A stretch of 64,000 nucleotides of DNA from Cocos nucifera (Eukaryota > Streptophyta > Magnoliopsida > Arecales > Arecaceae), in NCBI GenBank assembly GCA_006176705.1, contig QRFJ01000370.1, positions 248,001 through 312,000 of the forward strand, in the 5' to 3' direction. The notes under the pieces were generated by a model. That model made no database searches. It was not told the origin of the DNA and saw only the letters and a list, made by a program, of their open reading frames with translations. Position 1 is the stretch's first letter. The number at the start of each line of letters is the position of its first letter. Of the stretch, positions 34,901-45,047 are shown one piece after another. The position numbers and the translations under genes were made by a program.

Positions 34901-35906
34901 CAACTCTTGCTCCATTACCGATGCGTAGGATCATGTCTCCATCCCTCAGCCTCCTGCTATCCTCAAGACCCTGCATAGAAGTGCACAGATGAGCACTAGA
35001 ACCAGAGTCAAGCACCCAACTGGATGCAGAAGAAACCGTAAGGTTAGACTCAATAACGAGCATACCTCCAGAAGGACCTTCCTTCTTGTTCTTTAGGGTG
35101 GCCAGGTAAGTAGGGCAGTTCCGCTTCCAATGGCCGTCGCTGTTGCAATGGAAACACTTTTCCTTTGCCATCGACCTTCTTCTTCGGTTCTGCCTTCTTC
35201 TTCTTTGATCCTTCCACCTTTCTGCTTTTTCACAGACTTCTTTTTCTTTCCATAAGACTTTCTTTTGGAAGAAGTCCGTTCCATAGCAAGAACTGAGCCT
35301 TTAGAACCTTTCATAGAAAGCTCAGCGGTAACCAGCATATTCATTAATTCGGCCAAAGGAAATTTTGAAGTTTATGCATGTGGTAATTCATGATGAATTG
35401 CCCATATGCATCAGTCAAGGATTGCAGAATAATATCGTTCTGCAGATCCAAGTCCTAACTTCACACCGAGCTTCTCAAGCTCTTCCATGTCCTTGATCAT
35501 TTCATCAGACAGTGATCTTGGACTGACTGCCCATCACGCATCTTAGCCTTAAAAAGTCATTTCGTGACTTGATATTTGGCTGCGCGACTCTGTTCACCAA
35601 ACATCTCCTGCAGGTGAGCCAACATTTGGCGAGCAGTCCCGATATCTTCATGTTGGCGCTGGAGCTCATCAGACATCGAGCCCAACATGTAATATCTGGC
35701 CTTATTGTCTTCGTCAATCCATTTTTCCAGAGACGCTCTCTGTTCAGTGGATGGACGAGCTGGTAAGGTGGGAGGGTCCTGGTCCAAAACATGGGTTAAC
35801 TTCTCTGAACCCAAAACAATTTTGTAGTCCTGAGCCAATCTTTATAATTGGGTCCAGTCAGTCTATGTGTGTCCAGGATACGTGCCAATGGGTTGGACGC
35901 AGACAT
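31947..35906 (-). pseudogene. Copia gag-pol polyprotein (C2)
   Basis: Gag starts at 35906 (MSASNPLARILDTHRL). A frameshift follows near 35820, then LEKWIDEDNKARYYMLGSM and the intact zinc knuckle CFHCNSDGHWKRNC (about 35110-35160). The protease keeps VLDSGSSAHLC near 35010. Gag-pre-integrase has YLWHLRLGHIAEDRI. Integrase has TDVCGPFDVPARG, LRSDRGGEYLS and the C-terminal LSHLRIWGCPAHVK. Reverse transcriptase has VAMLKSIRTLL, WQMDVKTAFLNGYL and LYVDDILLIGND. RNase H has MEAEYIAASEAAKEAFW and CDNNGAIALAKEP, and ends NWL-stop. A TAG in FLEK-stop-FIQD (about 33750) is shared with C3. Other breaks are single-base indels, so catalytic residues are mostly intact. Confidence 0.92.
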
Positions 35907-37742
35907 TTTTCTGTAGAGAGTCAAAGATTCTAGTTAGATACTGTAATTTTGACTTGACCAATTTGTTTAGGGATTTTATTTTTAAACAAATTAGCTCCCA
36001 CTATTTTCTCGGATCCCTACACTCCCTCTGTAGAGATGCAAAAATCTCCATGATTAATGATTTCTAGTGGGTGGTGCGGTCTCACCAACTGACTCATCAC
36101 CTCACCTAACAGTTATTGGTGATGGGTTAGCCAATGAGTGAACAACTCTTGTTCAATGATTCTCTAATCATGGTGCACCCAAACTTGGTCTCTAATTCAT
36201 GAATCTCACCGTATCCAAAATATTGATCCACTCCTTAGTTAAGTCAGACCCACCATTTGCATAGACTGGGTTCCTAATTGGGTCTCTCACCGTATGAAAT
36301 ATTGAGCCCAACTCATCCTCCAGCCCATAGCATCCAATGCCTAATAGACATGGTTGCATCTTCCCGGTGCAACTGAGCCACTGTATCCAGCCGAGAACAA
36401 TCAACCCCGGGAAGGGCCCGCACATCTACAATGGTGGAAGACCTCAGACTTAATCTTTTCTTAGGGAGAATTGATTCAGGTCTCATTAAACTAGACTTGG
36501 CTTAGTCATAACAATTATGACTAACCTAGTGGCATGGGTTAGCTCGGATTATTGACCACCTCAGATCAGAACTGTGTCAACAGATATGGCCAGGTAAGTG
36601 AGACCGGTGGAAGGAATATGCCATTAACTCGTACAAGAATGCATTCAGGTCGAGTAGCTTCCAATTAAAAACCAGTCGGTCGTATGTGCCAAACTTACCT
36701 TAGACACCAAATTATTGAGTCAGAACCAATTGGGTTAGCCTACAATCCAGACTCTAACCTCTGAGCCTAATTAGGTCTTGCTTGATCGTGACTCGATCTT
36801 GACCCAGACTTAATCCTATTAGGCTGGTCAATTTAAGCATTGTTGATCCCATCTAACCAACTCTTGATTCGGTTTGATCAACCGCTTAGACCTAATTGAG
36901 CTACCCAAGCCCGAACCCAGTATTATGAATATGTCTTAGATCTAAAATTCTTAATTTTAGACCTAATTAATATTTCATAATCTTAATTTTTAATTAAGTA
37001 GGGTTCATAAACAAAATATGCACAATAAATCCTAGGGTTTCAGGATCTAGGATTTTGCAGAAAGTAAGTTTTGGGTTTCTGATTAAGGACGAACGCACAG
37101 CACCCCTACACGTTATAAGAATACCCCATTGGATGGGAGGAGAGGGCCTTTAAATCCTTCTTCATTCTTATGATCGGACGGCTAACAGGAACATGTAATA
37201 CTACAAAATAGTTTTAGATCTATATCATATATCTCATATACAAATTAGATCTAATCATGGCATATTTTGCATACATCTCATGTATCGAATCATGCATATT
37301 TTCAGATCTAAATTATCTCATAATAATCTAAAAAATTAGATTTAAATTGATCTTATCAAAATAAACTCTAATCTAAATAACTATGTAGAACTATTCTACA
37401 ACTAGTCTAGGCATGCATCAATCATATCTCATATGATTGTTAAAATTAAATAATTTTTATTTGCTATTTTTTAGATATTATTATAATAATTATAATATTA
37501 AAAAATAGTAAATAAATAGATCTAAAATATGATTTAATCAAATTAAATTATAAACATGCAAGACTATTCTATAGAACTATTCTATTTTAGAACTAGTCAT
37601 GCATATTTTCTAATCTTAGATCCAAATCATTTAATTTTAATTTTTTCTAATTTTAGATCTGATCACATCTCATGTGACATCTGAAATCACTTATTTTTTA
37701 ATTAAAATAAATTTAAAATCAGATCTAAATACTTTAGAACCT
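35907..37742 (-). other. Leader of C2 between LTR and gag
   Basis: This is untranslated DNA with no convincing gene. C3 carries the same leader at 59333-61191 in the opposite orientation. Confidence 0.65.
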
Positions 37743-37757
37743 TGGCTCTGATACCAG
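37743..37757 (-). promoter_or_regulatory. Primer binding site of C2
   Basis: The minus-strand reading CTGGTATCAGAGCCA is a match to the initiator-Met tRNA end used by plant copia elements. Confidence 0.88.
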
Positions 37758-37758
37758 T

Positions 37759-40069
37759 TGAAGGAAAAATTCTGATTTCTCGGATCAGGTTCGTTCAGAT
37801 TTGATCGGATCAAGAGATATATTTCAAAATTTTTTTTCTTTGATCCAAATCAGATCTAGGATATTTTAGATCTAATTTTTATTATTTTAATAATTAAAAT
37901 AAAATATAAATAAATTAAATTAGATTTAATTTACCTTGATGTAGGGTAATCCTATTACCCATTGATGATCCTGTAAGCAGCGGAAAAGATTCTGGATCTA
38001 GCCACGCAAGTGCTTGGCCTCTACTGGTATCCACTCAGGCTGGATCTGAAGATCCTCTTCTTCTCTATCAAGTCTCCAAAAATTAGATCTGAATCTGATT
38101 TGGAGGATCTTCAAAATAGCTTTCGAAGATCAGCAGTTGTCCTTTGCAGCAGCGCAGCCTTCTAGCTTTCTATCGCCTTTCTCTCACCTAGATTGCACCA
38201 ACTGGGATCCCAAACTTCTTTGGACATGGAGAGGAGAGGGAGAAGATGAACTTGGCATGGAGGAGGAAGAGAGAGGCAGCCTTGGGGCATAGAGAATTTT
38301 TTTCTTTTTTTTTTTTTGAGTTGGGCGTAGGGTCTTATTTATAGACTATGCGTGATCCAACTCCTCTTCTTCCCAACCAATCACAACCCTTTGTGAAATC
38401 AGATCTAAATCTGATTGGTGGGAATAGAGTCCCTTGGATTCATCCTTAGATGGTGCCTAAGATCAGTCAAAGTTGGTTCTTAGGAGGAGTCTAATCGAAA
38501 TCCAAAAAGGAGATGGAGTCCTTATCCAACAGGGACTCCTGGGCATGCCTCCAAACTTGGGGCGCACACCACCTAGTTTTTAGTAGGGGGACAAGTGGTG
38601 GCGTGCGCCCCTCCTCCTTGCTAGTTTCTAACAAGGGGACAAGCCCCCACCAGCTCTCCAATAGGTGTGTGACACATGGACATAAGTCAAAGTGTCAATG
38701 GTCAATATTTGACCAGTCAAAGGTCAACTTTTGACCAAAGTCAAAGGATGAGAAATGGTAGGTGACCAAAAATGGCAGGTATTATCTTACAAAATAAGAC
38801 AACCCTTTTCTGACCTAGACAGGCTCTAGTCAGACCAAGTGAAGGCCTCTGATCGAGCACAAACTCCTTTGGCTCAGTCAGGACAACTATTTATGATAGT
38901 AAAAGAAGAACGTTAGGTTCAATCGAGTGCTAGCATGATTTTCTTGAACCTAATTGAATCTCATTCAGATCAATTGAACTGGATCAGTTCAATTGATGAT
39001 CACCAGATTCAAACTCTTATTTGTGTGACCCAGTTAGGTTCAGTTCTGTATGATAATGGGATATGTCATGATCTCTATCATCGACATCATTGAAACTCCT
39101 TTCGATGGATCAGAACTCTTCTGATTCGAACAGCTAGAATGATCGATCATCTAAATCATTCTAATTGCTCCCAAAATCCACCAGTGACACCTAGCAGTAT
39201 ATGGTGGCAATCCATCAGAGCTGAATGCGAACCTCTTGGTGTAGCTACCTGTGTGATTAAGTTCTTCTATCTTGAGCCTCGATCAGATTAGGGTTAAGGT
39301 GAACTCGTCAAACCCTAGTTTCTGTCATATGATGTAATCATTCGATTCAAGTCCAATGTGAAAATCTAAATAGAAACTCTTTCTATTATTTCACTCTACC
39401 ATGGCCATGGGCTTCTAGACTTGATTCTTATGATCATCATAGGGCTGCTCCTCTACCACCGAGGTAGATAGATTTCATCTTAGATGCAATCCAATTCCTA
39501 CAATGAACATGCTATAGCCAACATACACCTCAGAGTTCCGAATGGCTAGGAGATCGAGTTATGGTGTAGTCAAACTATAACACCCTCAAGATGAACTGCC
39601 GATGCATCTCAGGTCAAAGAATCAAACACACCACTGCAGCATCGAGTCAGTCATTGACGAGAAGGTAGACTTCCTAATGACTACTCGAGGTGGTCACGCT
39701 TAGTGCCCTCGTTCTCTAACGAGTACCTGTACTCTCACTCTGATGTCTCCACACCATAGACTCAAGACTCATCTACTAAAGAGAAGCGATTATACACCAA
39801 CCTTCTGGATCAATCACCATCCTCGTGATGATCCTATGGTTGGAAGCATTTTATGAGTTAATAATGATTATTCATATCTTAAATTTTCAACTCTTGAAAA
39901 TATGAATTATCATTACCATTAACTCAAAGGATGTATCACAGACACTAAATATACGTATGTGATAGAAAATAATCCATTTTATTGATTATAGTCAAAATTA
40001 CAATTTTGCCCCTAGAAGTGTATTACAAGTGTCAGCCAATTCTGACTTCTAGGGCATATATATCTAACA
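37759..40069 (-). repeat. 5' LTR of C2 (2311 bp)
   Basis: It begins TGAAGGAAAA next to the primer site and ends TATCTAACA. It is slightly longer than the 3' LTR, partly because a CTAGTTTxTAxxAxGGGGACAAG phrase is present twice near 38573-38645 where the other LTR has it once. Confidence 0.93.
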
Positions 40070-42110
40070 TAAATAACTTTTTAGCTTATGCCCTAATTTT
40101 GGGTTCGAGCATGAAAGGTGAGCTAGCATGTCTGGTTTGTGAAAAAAAAATTGGTCTAAAAGATTGACACATTGAAGAAGTTTTAGCTTTATAGGGCATC
40201 AATGTTTTCTCCATCGAAATCATCCATATAGAAGAGATGCATACTCTTTCGATGGCATTTTTGAAGAAGGTGAGGTACCTAGTTAGATGTCTAAAAATGA
40301 GGTGTTAAGAAAGTTGGATGGACTCAGTATTGAATTTAAAAAAAATGATCCGATTGGTGATAAGAAAAGAAAGTGTCGATCAAAGGTAGATGACACACAC
40401 TTTAATTGAAGAAAAAATGTATCTTCTTTGACTTGCCATATTGGAAGACAAACTTATTATTCCATTAGTTAGATGTAATGCACATTGAAAAGAACATGTG
40501 TGAACTCCTATTGGCAACAATCTTGAACATCAAGGATAAGACCAAGGATGACTTGAATTTTTTATTTAACTTGAAAGAATGAGGTATTAGGAGATCACTT
40601 CATCCAAAGCTGGTGGGCAAAGAACAGTGGAGGCTCTCTCATGTATGCTATATTATGAATACCTCTGAATGGTCCACATTTCTTCATATGAAGGACAATG
40701 TAAAGATCCCAGATGGGTACTTGAGCAACATATCAAAGCATGTAAATAGTAAGGATGTCAAACTTGGAGGATTGAATACTCATGATTATCATGTCTAGAT
40801 ACAGGAGTTGATTCCAATAGCTATTCACTGCATGTTGCCAAAAAATATTAGAATGGTTGTTATTCATCTTTGCAACTTTTATAGAGATATTTGTGCGAAG
40901 AGCTTGCTTAAGAAAGATATGAAGAAAATGAAAGCAAAGAAGGTGACTATTATGTGATCTGAAGAAGATATTTTCACCATCATTTTTTATAGTTATGATG
41001 TATCTCACCATGCACCTTGCGAGAGAAGTTACACTTGAAGGTCCAGTATTCTGCTAATGGAAGTACCCCATCTAAAGGAATATTCAAATGCTGAAATCTT
41101 ATATAAGAAATATGAATCATCTGAAGGGATCCATAGTAGAAGGTTATTTGGATCAATAATATATGGATTTTTGTACCATATACTTAAACAATCTTGAGAC
41201 ATATCTAACCAGTCAATGAGAAATTAGGATGATCAGTATGAGCCAATTAAGCTTGTATTTGAGTTTATTCTACAGCCAAGTGGATTTTTCACTTCATACC
41301 GCCTCACTGATTTGAGCATTAAGGAAAGAGATAAGATGCACCATGATGTGCTCTTCAACTATGATGTCATTAAGCCATACATAAGATAAATTATTTAGTC
41401 TTATTTATTTTATTATACTTAAAAAGAAATATTTCATTATATCTAAATTTATTCTTTGTGTATGCAGTAAACACAAAGGTCATAAGAGTAAAATTTGGCA
41501 TTCTAAGTGTCCAGGAGAAAGAGAAAATGCATAACAAAGAATTTTCTGAGTGATTCAAAGATTTTGTAAGTGAGTACATATTCTTATCTTGTGCACCTTA
41601 TTTGAATATGTTTACTAATTAGGTGTCATCTCCTTATATTTGAAGATTACCGCTCGGTGATGTGAGTTCTGAAGTATACTTTTTTAATGGAACCTAATCA
41701 TACCATGCGTGAGTATAAACAGCTTGTTATTAAAGGCTATAGATTTAATATTTACAGCTAGTCCATAAACATGGCAATGTAAAATACTGGCATGATGTTG
41801 AGCACCACCAATAGGTGTTATGCTAGCTTGAGGGATTCATAGTCTCGTACGAAGGATCTGAACTATTATAGGATGGTGGAGAAAATAGTCATCTTGGACT
41901 ACTATTCTAAAACAAGGATTGCATTGATGAAATGTAATTGGTTTGACACCTTGTCTCAGTCAGAGATGAAGATTGATGAGTGCGATTTTACTTTCGTCCA
42001 CATACAATGCCATCTCTACACTGATGAACCATATATACTTGCCTTCCAAGCTAGTCAAGTCTTCTATGTTAGTGATCTCTTGAGCCTCAATGGGATGCTA
42101 TTATGAGGAT
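40070..42110 (+). pseudogene. CACTA transposase TNP2, C-terminal part
   Basis: It resumes with LILGSSMKGELACLVCEKK, then (with stops) a segment matching LDVMHIEKNMCELLL and GIRRSLHPKLVG. KIPDGYLSNISKHVNSKD and GGLNTHDYHV follow. The DUF4218-like part reads MVHLAREVTLEGPVF and IVEGYLDQ, and the DUF4216-like part (41873-42106) reads IALMKCNWFDTLSQ and AFQASQVFYVSD. This order is standard for plant tnp2 proteins. Possible introns with GTAAGT donors lie near 41390-41470 and 41568-41640. Stops and frameshifts are frequent. Confidence 0.87.
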
Positions 42111-42363
42111 GGTGCCTAGGCATATATTTGATGATACCGAGATTCATGATGATGTTGGACCATGCATACAAAATGCTCCTTTAGGATAAAACTTACCTGA
42201 TGCTGTCGAGGTCCTAGATACATTTGTCAGGAGTGATGATGATGTCCATATTATAGATTCCACTATATGATGAGTTCAACATTCTAGTATAAATGTTAAA
42301 GTCTATTTATTAATGCTCTACTAATATTATTGTTTAACATATTATATTGATTAATATTCATTA
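42111..42363 (+). other. Stretch between TNP2 and the second CACTA gene
   Basis: It starts with the acidic TNP2 tail (a run of Asp-rich codons up to about 42270) and then AT-rich intron-like or untranslated DNA. Confidence 0.45.
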
Positions 42364-44187
42364 ATGTTGCAGGTCACGATGGCACCGAAATATCATTTAG
42401 CTTTCACCCCCACCCCTCAGTGCGCTATGCAAAGTTCCACATCTAAGTCACAGCCAAAGCATACTGCATCCACCTCCACATTGGCTTCAACTTTGGCTAT
42501 CCAGGCACCACCGATATCCACTCATCCACCGACATTTGAGCCTCCACCATCAGTCATATCTCCAACACATGCTCCACCTAATGATGAGTCTCCACTAGCA
42601 TCCATGTCACATGATCCCATAGCCAATAAGATAGATTTTTATTATGTCAATTATTTATTTATTTATTTATTTATTTGTATAGTTATTGTACACTCTTATG
42701 TATTTGTATAATATATTTTCATTGTAGGTGCATCATCCAGTAGGATATTTTGCAGTCCCACATGCATGCCGCATGTGTGAAATCGCCAACATCAAGTTAT
42801 GGTAGAGTACGATTGGGAGGGGAGGCCATTCGGGATGACTGCATGAGAGATGAATTCTTCTTTCGAAGTGCTTATGAGGGACTCCAATATTATTCCTATT
42901 ATGACCGTAGATTGACGATCAATGGATGCTGCTGGTGTATGGGACCAGGTGTGGGAGGAGATATGAGTAAGTATATCTTAATTATATTTATATATTTGAT
43001 ATATTTATACTATATTTGATTAGAATAATTTTATAACTAATTTTTGATAAATTTTTGTAGAGGAGGTACAGCTTTTCATATCATAAGCAGGCTCGAGATG
43101 CCCGTCTGCAGAAGATTGAGAAGTTATACCAAAACTATAAGGTCAAGCTCCACAGAGGATGGCTCGAGCATCGATGGGACACTTTGGAGGAGCTTATTCC
43201 TGAGATTCAGGACTGTCCCTCGAGTCAATGGGAGGAAATGGTTAGGCATTGGAGGAGCCAGGAGTTTCAGATTTAATTTCTAACTTTTAAATTTTTCAAT
43301 ACACTAACAATTATATTTGAATATTTTTAAATACTTATTATTTAAATACTTATAATTTAAATACTTTTTAGGCTACCTCCCATCTGAATCAGAAGAATGG
43401 AGGGGCTCAAGAGTACATGTACACTCTCGACCATGAGTCTATGGCCAATCATGTGCATAGAGAGGTAATGAATTTCGAATCTTAGTTTATAAATTAAATT
43501 GATATTTTTTTACATGTTTCTAATAAGATGATCAATTGTTATAATTGATGAGAGAGGGGGTAATGCTAACCCATAGCACCATCTTTCGATCCAGCTAGAA
43601 GGGCAGGTTAATGAACGTCGTGATCGAAAAAAAATTTATAAGTAATAAATAGATTAGTATGATTAGTATTATAGCATTTCTTATGATATTTTATTTAAAT
43701 TTATAATTATAGGAGTAGTTTGATGTGCTTGAGAGCGAGAGCCAGACACCTCTGGCCCCCATGACCATCTATCTCAAGTCTTGGGGCATAAGCACTTTGG
43801 AAGGATTCAATGCAGGACTTGACATACGTCGATGAGCTACTGGTCTAAGATGAGCATCTCTTCACATGCTTATAGGATCGTTAGTAGGGAGTAGCTTGAG
43901 GAGTTATTGGCATAGGTAGCTCAGGCTATGGAGTAGGCTGCTGATGCTATGAAGCAGCTACTAAGGTTGAGAAGTGCACATCTCAGCTACAGAGCATCAT
44001 GATCGATATGGTGACAAGGCTCTCCGTGCATTTTTGGAGCTAACTTTATGGGCCTTGAGGACATGTTGGCTAACATTTCAGCTCCAAACCCTCCAACTCC
44101 AGCTTTAGGTCCAGCTCCAGCTCTACCAGCTCATGCTCCATCTCCTTCTGATGACGATGATTTAGATTTAGATGTAGACTTTTGATT
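42364..44187 (+). pseudogene. Second CACTA gene, Transposase_24/TNPA-like
   Basis: The first exon (42364-42640) is Pro/Thr/Ser-rich with APPNDESPLASM near its end. Exons then appear with plausible plant junctions: about 42729-42965, 43062-43275 and 43372-43465. The second reading includes EFFFRSAYEGLQYYSYYD, and the third includes KQARDARLQKIEKLY, LHRGWLEHRWDTLEEL and WEEMVRHWRSQEFQ, which resembles the Ptta/En/Spm plant transposase domain. The fourth includes LNQKNGGAQEYMYTLDHE. A Pro/Leu-rich, Asp-rich tail ends near 44187. In En/Spm the equivalent protein binds the subterminal repeats. Exon limits are tentative. Confidence 0.62.
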
Positions 44188-44349
44188 TTTTTAAAAAAAT
44201 ATTATAATAAATTTTCTTCAATAATACAATTTAAATATTTTAGATATATTTTTATGTTATTTTAGATATATTTTTATATTATATATTAAACTACATTTAT
44301 CAGATAAAAAATTAAAAATTAAAAATTTATTTTATTATTATTCAAAATC
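44188..44349 (+). other. AT-rich 3' untranslated DNA of the CACTA gene
   Basis: A simple AT-rich stretch with repeated TTTTAGATATATTT words. No gene is visible. Confidence 0.5.
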
Positions 44350-44849
44350 TATGGCAGTGATTGATAGCTGCTGTCATAGGCATGCCAACTGCTATCCTAG
44401 ATTGCATGTCAACCATTATCATAACCTATGACAGCCATTATAAAATCATTGCATTAGCTCTATGGCAGTGGTTATATAACCACTGCTATAGATGATCTAT
44501 CATAGTGGTTACATAACCACAGTCATAAAGCCTATAGTAGTGGTTTAACAACTGCTGCTATAACTGGTAAAACAGCGGTTATTTAAAAGCAGCTATATAC
44601 TATCTATAACAGTGGTTGAGGAACTATAGTTATAGAAGTAATAGCAATGATTGATAAACTATTGCTATACATCCATTGTAGCAACAGTTGAATAACCGCT
44701 GCTATACATGTCAATAATCGCAGTCATAGATCTACGACGACAACGATAGTGGCAACGATTAAGTAACTACTACTATAGATTATGGCAGTAATTTTTTGAG
44801 CTATGGCAGTGGTTCTGAACTACTACCATAGCCCTTTACTGTAATAGTG
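44350..44849 (+). repeat. CACTA subterminal repeats and 3' terminal inverted repeat
   Basis: A short motif of the form GGCAGTGGTTA and its complement TAACCACTGC recurs roughly every 20-40 bp in both orientations through this block, often as local palindromes (for example near 44463-44486). The block ends with GCCCTTTACTGTAATAGTG at 44831-44849, whose complement begins CACTATTACAG. This is the terminal inverted repeat. Such subterminal arrays are the binding sites of TNPA-type proteins in En/Spm elements. The three bases after the end are AAA, a candidate target duplication that cannot be checked. Confidence 0.85.
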
Positions 44850-45047
44850 AAAATAGCCATTAGGATTAATTTAGATCCATTTTGGAAATTTTGGAAAACT
44901 AATTGTTATTCTGTTAGAGTTCACTAAGTCGGCTCCCTCAAGATTTAAGTTGGCTAACTTTCAACATTGAGTCAACTAAGTAAAGCTCTAAGTCAACTTA
45001 GCAGCAGATGCCAAAAATCCAACATTCTATCTTGTTCTGCTTACCTG
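44850..45047. other. Unassigned spacer between the CACTA end and C4
   Basis: About 200 bp of DNA flank the CACTA terminus. They contain several diverged AAGTTGACTT/GAGTCAACT-like words on the minus strand, and ATGGCTATTTT just next to CACTA. Both recall the Sirevirus LTR, but the match is too weak to assign. The C4 reading frame runs into this DNA without a counterpart in C1. Confidence 0.4.

Larger units (their letters stand above)
29646..40069 (-). mobile_element. Complete Ty1/copia retrotransposon C2 (10.4 kb)
   Basis: LTRs at 29646-31932 and 37759-40069 enclose minus-strand gag-pol, a polypurine tract and a primer site. The 5-mer TAAAT lies on both sides (29641-29645, 40070-40074), a perfect target duplication within TNP2. 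In a 200-bp tract the LTRs differ at five positions, mostly transitions, so this is the youngest insertion in the window. Gag-pol is full length but has several single-base frameshifts. The family is shared with C3. Confidence 0.95.
7025..44849 (+). mobile_element. En/Spm (CACTA) DNA transposon, 5' end missing, split by nested insertions
   Basis: Three pieces (7025-7858, 29366-29645, 40070-44849) read as one plus-strand transposon interrupted by S and C2. They contain TNP2 transposase, a second TNPA-like gene, subterminal repeats and a 3' end which, read on the minus strand, starts CACTATTACAGTAAAGG. The CACTA terminus is diagnostic. The 5' end and first exon should lie left of G1. The element carries many stops and is the oldest visible layer, because other elements are inserted in it. 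Confidence 0.88.
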
